NCBI GenBank assembly: GCA_963716525.1
Contig: OY970315.1
Span: 3,348,001-3,412,000, forward strand
Length of the DNA: 64,000 bases
Reading direction: 5' to 3'
Source: JBBREP01 sp963716525
GTDB taxonomy: Bacteria; Actinomycetota; Acidimicrobiia; IMCC26256; PALSA-610
In this document: piece after piece, positions 26,011 through 33,893 of the stretch
Numbering within the stretch: the stretch's first letter is position 1
Layout of the letters: each line of letters begins with the position of its first letter
Program-made: the position numbers and the translations under genes
The notes under the pieces: generated by a model
Seen by the model: the letters and a program-made list of their open reading frames with translations, nothing else
What the model was told of the DNA's origin: nothing
The model's database searches: none

Positions 26011-27339
26011 TCAGGCTCGGCGCCGCCGGTGGAAGTCTTCGTTGGCGCAGATGCCGCTGACCGTCCATTCGAGATGCAGCGGCTCGTTGTAGGCGCCCGC
26101 GATGGTGTGCTCGCTGATAGCGGTGCCGTACCGGTGGGTCGCCCGGGCCAGGTGCCGCCACGATCGGGCATGCGATGCGCACTCGCCTTCGATCAGCGCT
26201 CGCCCTTCGGGACCGGTGATGACGAGCCGGCCGTTCGCGTCGCCGGTGAGCGTCCAGAGCCCGAGATGCACGACACGATGGTGATGCGGGCACAGGAGCA
26301 CGAGGTTTGTGATGTTGTGCCCGTTACGCCGTGACCGGAAGACGATGTGGTGGATGTGCAGGTGCGCGGTGTTCGTGCATCCCGGCCAGCGGCAGGTGTT
26401 CAGGTCGCGGCGCTCGCACCGCGCGACGGATGCGGCGAGGGATCGAGTCGGTGATCGGTGTGCGCTCGATGCTGCCGTCGGCCAGTGCACGCTCGACGGC
26501 GGCCGCTGCGTCGCAGCGCAGCCGCTCGTATGCCGAGCGGCTGATGGGAAGGCCGTGCAACGTGGTCGGTGGCACGGTGACATCGGCGTCGGCGTGGTCG
26601 TCGGCGTGTTCGTCGGCATCGGTGTGTTCGCTGTGCTCGCCGTGCTCGCGCAGTACGAGCGTGGTGGCAACCGGCGAGGTCTCGTCGGGTTGGAGGTAGT
26701 GCCGCGCCACTGCGGCGAGCGCGTCGACTCGCCGGGTGTCGATCTCCTCGCCGGCATCGTCGGGCACCTCCTGCTCGAGTGCCGCGTCGACCGCGGCCCT
26801 GATCTCCGCGACCACATCGGACGGCGCCGGACCGTGAGCGTGGCCATGCCGTCTTCGTCGATGATCACCGACCAGCGCCGCCGCTCGTGATTGCGCCGAT
26901 CCCGCTCCGGATCGGCGAAGCGCAGGGCTCGCTGGTAGGCCGCGGCGATGCGGTCGAGCTGGGCCGCGGTGGCGACGGTGGCCATCTCGACCAGGTCGGC
27001 CTCCATCTCGGGCAGCGCGACGAGCCGGCACAGCGCCCGCGCCTTCGAGTACGAGAGCTGGCCTCGGGCGAAGCGCTCGCGCACCAGCGGGAGCGCTTCG
27101 AGGCCCCGCGCGACGCGTACGTGGTCACGCCCCGTGGTGAGGCTCACGCCGCACTTGCACGACAGCCAGTGCGCCATGCTGGCGACCTCCCACGACCGCC
27201 AGGCGTCGCGGCGGTCGAGCTCAGCGACCATGAGCAGCCACCGGCACGTGGCCGCGGCGAGATCGCCGGCGAGCGTCTGCACCTCGGCTTCGAGCCGTTC
27301 GGTGGTGACCCTCTCGAATCGGGTGTCGACGGCGAGCAT
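26011..27339 (-). CDS. DUF222/HNH endonuclease (13E12-repeat family), frameshifted twice
   Basis: The N-terminal DUF222 region (AELDRRDAWRSWEVASMAHW, KCGVSLTTGRDHVRVARGLE, ARGQLSYSKARALCRLV) and C-terminal HNH nuclease domain (NTCRWPGCTNTAHLHIHHIV, then CPHHHRVVH) are typical of the 13E12/REP family that is repeated in mycobacterial and acidimicrobial genomes. The middle about 130 residues (IRAAVDAALEQEVPDDAGEE onward) are in another frame: shifts occur near 26829 and near 26428, the second explained by loss of CG from GTGCGCGAG. Start ATG 27339 follows GGGAGG by about five bases. Length about 442 residues. Copies of this family may be mobile or recombination-prone; no terminal repeats of an IS are seen. 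Confidence 0.8.
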   Translation of the reverse strand: MLAVDTRFERVTTERLEAEVQTLAGDLAAATCRWLLMVAELDRRDAWRSWEVASMAHWLSCKCGVSLTTGRDHVRVARGLEALPLVRERFARGQLSYSKARALCRLVALPEMEADLVEMATVATAAQLDRIAAAYQRALRFADPERDRRNHERRRWSVIIDEDGMATLTVRRRPMWSRRSGPRSTRHSSRRCPTMPARRSTPGESTRSPQWRGTTSNPTRPRRLPPRSYCASTASTANTPMPTNTPTTTPTPMSPCHRPRCTAFPSAARHTSGCAATQRPPSSVHWPTAASSAHRSPTRSLAASVARCERRDLNTCRWPGCTNTAHLHIHHIVFRSRRNGHNITNLVLLCPHHHRVVHLGLWTLTGDANGRLVITGPEGRALIEGECASHARSWRHLARATHRYGTAISEHTIAGAYNEPLHLEWTVSGICANEDFHRRRRA

Positions 27340-27413
27340 CTGCCCTCCCAGGTGAAGACCCGTTCCCCGCAGGATCATCGCAGGAGGCTGCGACAGCGTT
27401 TGCGCGCGGCCAC

Positions 27414-27430
27414 GCTGCCGCGGCAGCGCG
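27414..27430. repeat. 17-bp palindromic repeat, copy 2
   Basis: Same 17-mer as at 25659-25675. The two copies bracket the zinc-ribbon gene and the HNH gene, 1,755 bp apart. This copy is 75 bp upstream of the HNH start and 76 bp before tRNA-Pro. Confidence 0.6.
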
Positions 27431-27505
27431 GTCGCGCTCCGGGGGAGCCGGACGGGGTGCCGGTAGACTCTCAAACTCCGCTCGCCGCCGACGGGCGCGC
27501 GATCG

Positions 27506-27580
27506 CGGGCTGTGGCGCAGTTTGGTTAGCGCGCTTGACTGGGGGTCAAGAGGTCCCGGGTTCGAATCCCGGCAGCCCGA
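27506..27580 (+). tRNA. tRNA-Pro (anticodon GGG)
   Basis: Acceptor CGGGCTG (27506-27512) pairs with CAGCCCG (27573-27579), discriminator A at 27580, no encoded CCA. The anticodon stem CTTGA/TCAAG encloses the loop CTGGGGG, giving anticodon GGG with G37, as expected for tRNA-Pro. The T arm is CCGGG-TTCGAAT-CCCGG. It reads proline codons CCC/CCU. The 3' end is a common integration site; accessory genes begin just after it. Confidence 0.95.
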
Positions 27581-27637
27581 CAAGGAAAACCCAGGTCAGA
27601 CTTTTCGTACGCGCGGCAGTGGCCGCTGTCTCGCTGG

Positions 27638-28156
27638 TCAGAAGTCGGAGTTCTCGATCTGCGACCGCAAGCTGACGATCGTGCCCTGGGTCGCGGCGAG
27701 CTGAGTGTGGAACTCGTCCAAGGCGGTCGCGCAGGGCGACGAGTCGTACGAGGATCCGCATGCAGGTGCGATGGAATCGACCGAGGCGGTGAGCTTCGTC
27801 ACGTCGGATCGCATCTCTGTCTCGAGGTTCTGCAGCGTCTCCGAGCGATTGTTGGCGACCTTCTGGTCGAGGTCGTCGAGTTGCATCACGATCGTCTGGG
27901 AATGGGTTCTCAGTTGGGAGATCTCGACGCTGTTGAGGCGCGCACACATCGAGCGGGACTGTTGGCCTTCGCAGTCCCGAAGATCGTTGTCTTCGGTGAC
28001 CACGCTCTGGAACTCCGTGACCAGCTTGTCGCGTGACCATGCCGCGACACTGCTGGTCACGGGGCTTGTCGAATTCGGCGTGCCGGACTTGTTCCCCGAC
28101 GAGCTGCAGCTCGCAACGGCGAACGCGCACACCAGTACCGTTGCAACCCGAAACAT
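27638..28156 (-). CDS. Putative lipoprotein with coiled-coil-like body
   Basis: 172 residues. Signal peptide FRVATVLVCAFAVASC with a lipobox (VASC) and Ser/Gly-rich linker (SSSGNKSGTPNSTSPVTSS), so exported and lipid-anchored. The mature part is helical with four Cys (DCEGQQSRSMC; PACGSSYDSSPC) that could form two disulfides, and a coiled-coil-like centre (QLRTHSQTIVMQLDDLDQKV). No family recognised. ATG 28156 is chosen because GAAAGG lies six bases upstream; TACGCT (minus 28189-28184) is a possible -10 with a palindrome just upstream. Base composition looks less GC-rich than its neighbours. Confidence 0.7.
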   Translation of the reverse strand: MFRVATVLVCAFAVASCSSSGNKSGTPNSTSPVTSSVAAWSRDKLVTEFQSVVTEDNDLRDCEGQQSRSMCARLNSVEISQLRTHSQTIVMQLDDLDQKVANNRSETLQNLETEMRSDVTKLTASVDSIAPACGSSYDSSPCATALDEFHTQLAATQGTIVSLRSQIENSDF

Positions 28157-28195
28157 AGCGACCTTTCGCCAGCAAGTTGCGAGAGCGTACATGCC

Positions 28196-28217
28196 CGCGA
28201 ACGACATGTCGTTCGCG
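28196..28217. promoter_or_regulatory. Perfect 22-bp palindrome, probable operator of the lipoprotein gene
   Basis: Arms CGCGAACGACA and TGTCGTTCGCG are perfectly complementary with no spacer. It lies 7-28 bp upstream of the proposed -10 (TACGCT, minus strand), i.e. over the -35 region, the classical place for a dimeric regulator. It resembles the actinobacterial SOS box in its outer CGAAC/GTTCG half-sites, but the spacing is eight rather than four bases. Confidence 0.55.
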
Positions 28218-28330
28218 CGACCCCTTGCGTCTCGTAGCCATAACTCCAGCCTCTCGAGCTCTGGAGCTCTGGAGCTCTGGAGCCTCCACGAAACCCGGGG
28301 CGCTTCACCCAGAGGGGCATCAGTTCGGCG

Positions 28331-28702
28331 CTACTCCGGCCAGTCGATCTGAGCGTCCGGTACACCGACTGACCGCGCATGGTCGGCCGCGGCGGCCCGA
28401 CCTGCCTGGTCGCGACGCGGATATCGGAACGTGCGGCCCGCGAACACGACGAACGTCTCCTCGTCGGTCCGGAAGTCGCAGTACCAGCCGGCGGCTGAGT
28501 CCAACGAGCGTTCGAGACCGGCGCTGAGTCGTAGAAGCTCTTCATCGTCGGCCACGAAGTCGATGAACGTCCACACTCGCGGCTGACCCGCGTCGACGTC
28601 GCCCACATCTGCGCGCGACACCTTCGTCACCGTCAAACGAACATCCTCGAGCACGCTGCCGACCCGCAGGCTCTCGGCGATCAGGCATCCAGACAGCGTC
28701 AC
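28331..28702 (-). CDS. Hypothetical protein
   Basis: About 123 residues from GTG 28702, chosen because GGAGG (28714-28710) lies seven bases upstream; an open frame continues further but without a ribosome site. The protein is soluble-looking, alternating beta strands and helices (RVGSVLEDVRLTVTKVSRAD, VWTFIDFVADDEELLRLSAG, WYCDFRTDEETFVVFAGRTF). I recognise no family. It is transcribed toward the lipoprotein gene, 175 bp away, and lies downstream of the MOSC-reductase gene. Confidence 0.6.
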   Translation of the reverse strand: MTLSGCLIAESLRVGSVLEDVRLTVTKVSRADVGDVDAGQPRVWTFIDFVADDEELLRLSAGLERSLDSAAGWYCDFRTDEETFVVFAGRTFRYPRRDQAGRAAAADHARSVGVPDAQIDWPE

Positions 28703-28868
28703 GACCGAACCTCCGCGCTCAGATTGCAACGTCACGACGTTATGAAGCGCGAGTCTCCTCCTGCCGAGGTGCGGCTTGATGTAGAGGCGAATTCCGGCCG
28801 CGGTTGCGGAGCAGCGGAAGCGCAGTGCCAACCGCGGCAAGCGACACTCGAAAGGTGCAGCTGGGTGA

Positions 28869-30645
28869 TCACAGGTCGATGACGAGATCGCTGGTGGGTC
28901 GAGAGCAGCAAATGAGGACATTGCCGTCGGCGGGCGCGTCGAGCGGCTCGGGCCAGTAGCCCACGGTTCCGTCGAGGAGACCACTCTCGCAGGTGTGGCA
29001 TACGCCGGAGCGACACGACCATCGCACGGGAACGTCGCAGGCCTCGGCGAGCTCGAGAATGCTTGCGAACTTCGCGTCCCAGTGAACATGCAGCCCGGTC
29101 CTGGCGAAGGAGAGCAGCGATCCGGAAGCGGGTGCGCCGTCTGGTTGATGGGGCGGCCGCGCCGGGCGCGTGATCACTCCCGGCGTGATTGCATCCTGTG
29201 CACCGAAGACCTCGGTGTGCACACGCGCCCCGGGAACCCCGAGCGCGGCGAGACCGTCCCGGAGGGCGTCCATGAACGTGGGCGGCCCGCACAAGTAGAA
29301 CGACCCGTCGAGCGGCACCCCCGCGCCTTCGAGCGCCTCCGGTGTGATGCGTCCGACCTCGTCGTAGTTCGTACCCGCGTGGTCCGTCGGCGCGGGCCGG
29401 CTGTACCAGATGCGACGGTGCACGTGCGCGAGGTCGTCGAGCAGCGATTGTGTCTCGGTCGCGAAGGCGTGCTCCGCCCGGTTGCGAGCGCCGTGCATCC
29501 ACCAGATCTCGCGGGTCGCCTGCCGGTCGTGGAGCGCGTGCAACATCGCCAGCATCGGCGTGACACCGACTCCGGCGCTGACCAGCACGACCGGGCTCGC
29601 GCCGTCGTCGAGGGTGAACGATCCGCGCGGGGCTCCGACGTCGAGGCGGTCACCGACCTGGACGCCGGAGCGGAGGTGGTGGCCGGCCGCACCGTGCGGC
29701 TCGACCTTGACGCTGATGCGGTAGTCGGACGCAGCCGGCGATCCGGACAGTGAGTAGCTCCGCACGAGTGGCGGCGATCCCTGCGCCGGCATGAGCTTGA
29801 GCGTGATGAATTGGCCCGGTCGCGCGCGGGCGAGGGGCCGGCCGTCGTCGGACTCGAGTTGCAGCGACACGACGTCGCTGGTTTCGAATCGCTTCGCGGT
29901 CACTCGGAGCGTACGAAAGCCGCGCCACGCCGGCGGTGAGGTACTGGCGGTGAGCCCGGCGTTGCCGCCGGCGGGGGCACCCGAGAGCTCCTCCCCGAGG
30001 AGCGCCTGCAGCGACGTCTGCCAGCCCGGACTCAGCGCGGGTATGCGCAGCGCGCGGCGGAGTTTGCCGGCGTCGTGATGGCCACCTAGGTAGAGCAGGG
30101 CGTTGACGTCGGCGACCGTCATCGCTTCCGGACCGGGAGCGATCTTCACCACATCGTCGCCGGCACGTACCTCGCCCTCGCGGAGCACCCGCAGGTAGAA
30201 GCCGGGGCGACCGTGCTGCACGAGGAGCGCGGGCATGCGCGGCTCGTGCATTCGGATGCCGACCCGGTAGCAGGTGACGCGCTGGCTGGGTGACCTCGAA
30301 CAGCGCCGTGCCGATGCGGAAGCGATCGCCGATACACGCCTCGTCGTCGCCCAGGCCCTCGACGGTGAAGTTCTCGCCGAACTGGCCGTACGCGAAGTCG
30401 TCACGATGCATCGTCTCCTGCCAGTATCGGTAGGAGTCGAGCTGATACACGTACACGGCGCGGTGCTCTCCGCCGTGACCGTTGAGGTCGCCCTGGCCGT
30501 CACCGTCGACGTTGAGGCGCCGGACCTTACGCGGACCCGTGACCGGATCCTTGTAGATGCCCGTGAAGACGGTCCTGCCTTGCCAGGTGATCTCCCGCGG
30601 CATCCCGACGTTGACCGAGACGAGCCTCGCGACGCGTTGCGACAT
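28869..30645 (-). CDS. MOSC domain - ferredoxin reductase - 2Fe-2S ferredoxin fusion, frameshifted
   Basis: About 591 residues in three parts: an N-terminal MOSC domain (YiiM-like; GIYKDPVTGPRKVRRLNVDG, GQFGENFTVEGLGDDEACIG, conserved Cys in VTCYRVGIRMHEPRMPALLV); a ferredoxin-NADP reductase module (FAD motif VRSYSLSGSP, nucleotide motif VVLVSAGVGVTPMLAMLHAL, YLCGPPTFMDAL); and a C-terminal plant-type ferredoxin (CRSGVCHTCESGLLDG with a fourth Cys in NVLICCSRP). MOSC proteins bind molybdenum cofactor sulfur; the fusion suggests a reductase for N-hydroxylated or detoxification substrates. The frame shifts near 30285 (CAGCCAGCGCGTCAC). Start ATG 30645 with AGAGG eight bases upstream. An SDR gene lies 18 bp upstream in the same direction. 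Confidence 0.82.
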
Positions 30646-30663
30646 CGGCGGAACCTCTTCGGT

Positions 30664-31377
30664 TCAGTGACCGGCGATCTGTCCGCCGTCGATGTGCAGG
30701 ACCTCACCGGTGACGAACGGTGACGACTCCAGGAACATAATGCCTGCGACCACGTCACCGACCTGTCCGACATGCCCGAGCGGCTGGCTCCCGGCGAGGT
30801 CGTCGTAGGTCTCGGGCGCGTGCACCGGGGTCTGGATGACACCGGGCGAGATCGCGTTCACCCTGATCCCGCGAGTGGCATACTCGATCGCCAGCGACCT
30901 GGTTGCCGACGCGACACCACCCTTGGTCAGCGACGTCAACACCGATGGCACGTCGGACCTCGCAGAGTCGACGAGTGTTGTCGTGATGTTGACGATGTGG
31001 CCGCCGCTGCGTTGCAGCATCGCGACGATCACGCGCTGCGTGAGCGTGAAGAAGCCCGTGAGATTGACCCCGACCACGTGCGCATAGTCGTCAGCCGTGT
31101 AGTCGGTGAATGGTTTGGCGATGAAGACTCCGGCGTTGTTGACGAGCGTGTCGACGCGCCCGAATCGTTCGAGTGCCTGGCCGACGATTCGATCACTGGT
31201 CTCGGGTTCGACGAGGTCCCCATCGACGGCCAATACGTAGCCGTCGTCGGAAGGCCGGATGCGCCGGGAGTTGGCAACGACGGCCCAGCCGCGCTGACGG
31301 TACGCAGCGACGGTTGCGGCACCGATGCCCTGGGAGCCGCCGGTGACAACGGCGACACGCATATCCGTCGTGCTCAT
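30664..31377 (-). CDS. SDR-family protein lacking the catalytic tyrosine
   Basis: 237 residues. The Rossmann motif VAVVTGGSQGIGAATVAAYR, LVNNAGVFIAKPF and C-terminal PFVTGEVLHIDGGQ are standard SDR. At the active site, where YxxxK is expected, the sequence is SVLTSLTKGGVASATRSLAI: Lys is present but position -4 is Thr, and the catalytic Ser position reads Thr (NITTTLVDSARS). I recall a subfamily with this ASLTKGG-type motif, so it is probably natural rather than an error, and its chemistry may differ. Probable operon with the MOSC-reductase fusion. AAAGG six bases before ATG 31377. Confidence 0.8.
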   Translation of the reverse strand: MSTTDMRVAVVTGGSQGIGAATVAAYRQRGWAVVANSRRIRPSDDGYVLAVDGDLVEPETSDRIVGQALERFGRVDTLVNNAGVFIAKPFTDYTADDYAHVVGVNLTGFFTLTQRVIVAMLQRSGGHIVNITTTLVDSARSDVPSVLTSLTKGGVASATRSLAIEYATRGIRVNAISPGVIQTPVHAPETYDDLAGSQPLGHVGQVGDVVAGIMFLESSPFVTGEVLHIDGGQIAGH

Positions 31378-31613
31378 GAGCCGCCTTTCGGAGTCAGCTG
31401 CCGCCGGTTGCCGTCGAACGTGCTCATACAGGCACTCTCGCGCCTCGGACGTTCTTCGCGCCCGCCGCCGGCGTCACGTGAGGCGTTGGCGCGCCATCCG
31501 GCGCGGTAGCCTTGGGTTTCTTCCTGGGAAGAGTCGCCTCGTTTTGGCAGGACGGCCAGTAGCGCTGTCGCCCCTGTAGGCCCGACGTCTCGACCTGCTT
31601 GTCGAGGAGTCGC

Positions 31614-32876
31614 ATGCTGATCTCGCCTTCACCGCTCGCGTCACCGCTCGAGTCGTCGCTCGAGGCACCGCTCGAGCGACCGTCTCGGTCGGGTTCTCGC
31701 ATCGGCTTCTTGAGCACCTATGCACCCGATCTCTGTGGGCTCGCAACGTTCACCGCGGCGCTGGAGCGGGAGCTGCGGCGGTCGGGTCACGCGGTGGACG
31801 TCGTGCGCGTGGTCGACCCGCATGACGCCGAGCATCAAGCTGGTTCGGTCGCCGCCGAGCATCAAGCTGGTTCGGTCGCCGCCGAGCATCAAGCTGGTTC
31901 GGTCGCCGCCGAGCACGCGATCGGTGTGTCGGCATCGATTCACGAGACGGCTGACACCTTTTCGCGATGCGATGTCGTGATCGTGCAACACGAATACGGG
32001 ATCTACGGCGGCCCCGACGGCGACGAGGTGCTGGCCGTGCTCGACGCGCTCGCGTTGCGTCGGGTTCCGACGATCGTCGTCTTGCACACGGTGCCGGCGC
32101 AACCGACGCCGCACCAGCGTTTCGTGCTCGAAGCAGTCGTCGCGCTCGCGACGCGTGCAGTCGTGATGACGTCGGCCGCGGACGATCGACTGATCGAGAA
32201 CTACGCGGTGGATCCGGTCAGCATCGCGACCATCCCACACGGGGCGGCGACCGTCGGGCTGGACGGCGCCCGGCGCGAACCCGCAGACGCGCGGCTCCTC
32301 ACGTGGGGCCTGCTCGGGCCGGGGAAGGGCATCGAACACGCGATCGACGCGCTGACGATCTTGGGTCACCAGAACCTGCGGCCGCGATACACCGTCGCCG
32401 GCATCACGCATCCGAAGGTGTTCGCACGAGACGGCGACGCGTACCGGAATGCGATGCTCCAGCGAGCGTTCGCGGGCGGCGTCTCCCGATGGGTCCGGTT
32501 CGACGACGCGTACCGAGATGTTGCTCGGCTGACGCGCATGATCGCCGGTGCGGCCGTCGTCGTGTTGCCGTACGACTCGCGAGATCAGGTGACGTCGGGC
32601 GTGCTCGTCGACGCGATCGCCGCTGGCCGGCCCGTGGTCGCGACCGCCTTTCCCCACGCGGTCGAGCTCCTCAGCACCGGCGCCGGGATCGTCGTGCCCC
32701 ACGACGACCCGGTCGCATTGGCCGACGCGATCCGGCTCCTCGTCACCGACCAGCAGGCCTGGTCGGAGACGGCGGCCGAGGCGCGGCGTATCGCGCCGTC
32801 GCTGAGCTGGTCGACGGTCGCCGGTCGCTACGCGGCGCTCTGTGACGAGCTGAGTCCGATCCGAGGAGGACGGTGA
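31614..32876 (+). CDS. GT4-type glycosyltransferase
   Basis: 420 residues, GT-B fold. N-terminal acceptor domain from GFLSTYAPDLCGLATFTAAL; hinge and donor domain with LLTWGLLGPGKGIEHAIDAL and the UDP/GDP-sugar region VVLPYDSRDQVTSGVLVDAI ... GRPVVATAFPHAVELLSTGA. It likely transfers mannose or another hexose, given the GH130-type gene two genes downstream. Three tandem copies of EHQAGSVAA interrupt the N-terminal domain. ATG 31614 has AGGAG (31605-31609) close upstream; a TTG at 31599 is the alternative. First gene of a three-gene overlapping operon. Confidence 0.82.
   Translation: MLISPSPLASPLESSLEAPLERPSRSGSRIGFLSTYAPDLCGLATFTAALERELRRSGHAVDVVRVVDPHDAEHQAGSVAAEHQAGSVAAEHQAGSVAAEHAIGVSASIHETADTFSRCDVVIVQHEYGIYGGPDGDEVLAVLDALALRRVPTIVVLHTVPAQPTPHQRFVLEAVVALATRAVVMTSAADDRLIENYAVDPVSIATIPHGAATVGLDGARREPADARLLTWGLLGPGKGIEHAIDALTILGHQNLRPRYTVAGITHPKVFARDGDAYRNAMLQRAFAGGVSRWVRFDDAYRDVARLTRMIAGAAVVVLPYDSRDQVTSGVLVDAIAAGRPVVATAFPHAVELLSTGAGIVVPHDDPVALADAIRLLVTDQQAWSETAAEARRIAPSLSWSTVAGRYAALCDELSPIRGGR
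31827..31907 (+). repeat. 27-bp coding minisatellite, 3 copies
   Basis: Three identical 27-bp units (31827-31853, 31854-31880, 31881-31907) plus an 8-bp partial copy encode EHQAGSVAA three times inside the glycosyltransferase N-terminal domain. Being a multiple of three, copy changes keep the frame. Confidence 0.9.
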
Positions 32877-33893
32877 TGCACGCGCCGCCGGACATCAGCT
32901 TCGAGCACCTCGAGCACATGAGTGACGCCACAGGTCTGTTCGAGCATGCGGAGGGGACCGAGCGACGCGTCGAATGCGGTTACTGCACCGACGACAACGC
33001 CCGGATGCTGCTCGTGACCTCGCGCGAATCGGACGAATCGCTGCTCGTGCGGCGGCTGAACCGAGTCGCGCTGCGTTTCGTGCTCGACGCCCAGCAACTC
33101 GACGGCTGCAGCCGGAACCGTATGGACATCGGTCGGTCCTGGACGGACCGGGCCTCGACCGACGACTGCTGGGGGCGCAGTGTCTGGGCATTGGGTGTGA
33201 CGGCATCGAGCCATGTCGAGCCGATGATCCGGCGGATCGCGCGGAACGGGTTCGACAAGGCCGTCGTCCAACGGTCCCCGTGGCCGCGCTCGATGGCCTT
33301 CGCCGCGCTCGGGGCAGCTGACGTTGTCGCGCACGACCCCGCTCACACCGAAGCGCGGAGCCTGCTCGCCGACGCGCTCACGACAATCGGGAGCACACAC
33401 GTCAGTGACACCTGGTGCTGGCCCGAGGAGCGTCTCGCGTGACGCGAACGCGTCGCTTGCCGAGGCAGTGATCGCGGCGGGTGCCGCGCTCGAGCGCGCC
33501 GTCGACGTCGAACGTGGGTTGACGATGCTCGCGTGGCTGCTCGATGTCGAGACCCGCGATGGGCACCTCTCGCTCACGCCAGCAGGGGGTCGAGGTCCGG
33601 ACGAGGCCGGTCCGCGATTCGACCAGCAGCCGATCGAAGCCGCGGCGATGGCCGACGCCTGCGCACGGGCGCTCGCGGTGTCATCTGACGCAGGCTGGAC
33701 TCGCGGGATCGAGCTTGCGACACAGTGGTTCTGCGGGCACAACGACGCAGGGATGCGCATGTACGACCCGTCGTCGGGCGGCGGGTACGACGGGCTCGAG
33801 GAGTTCGGTGTCAACGCCAACCAAGGTGCGGAATCGACGCTGGCGCTGATCTCGACACTGCAACGCTCGTTGGCATACGCGGCGTCGGCGTGA
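32873..33893 (+). CDS. Six-hairpin-glycosidase-like protein of the GH130 operon, frameshifted
   Basis: About 340 residues. N-terminal segments FEHLEHMSDATGLFEHAEGT and VECGYCTDDNARMLLVTSRE, repeated helical blocks, DTWCWPEERLA, and C-terminal DPSSGGGYDGLEEFGVNANQ GAESTLALISTLQ. The helix-rich repeats and Tyr/Cys/Asp-Asp-Asn motif recall (alpha/alpha)6 glycosidase-like proteins that accompany GT4 and GH130 genes; catalytic function is unproven. The frame changes near 33437 (CTCGCGTGACGCG; two lost bases would give LAYDANASLAEA). It starts at GTG 32873 or ATG 32876, overlapping the GT gene, and its stop overlaps the GH130 start. Confidence 0.65.

Noticed and set aside
28196..28217. Palindrome as a LexA SOS box
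   Set aside because: Half-sites CGAAC/GTTCG are eight bases apart; the actinobacterial SOS box has four.
27546..28289. Minus-strand frame beginning over tRNA-Pro and ending in GLPGFEPGTS
   Set aside because: That C-terminal string is a well-known false translation of tRNA antisense sequence.
29650..30645. Independent full-length second protein overlapping the MOSC-reductase gene
   Set aside because: Only the first about 120 codons of that frame are MOSC-like; the remainder is an out-of-frame shadow after the shift near 30285.
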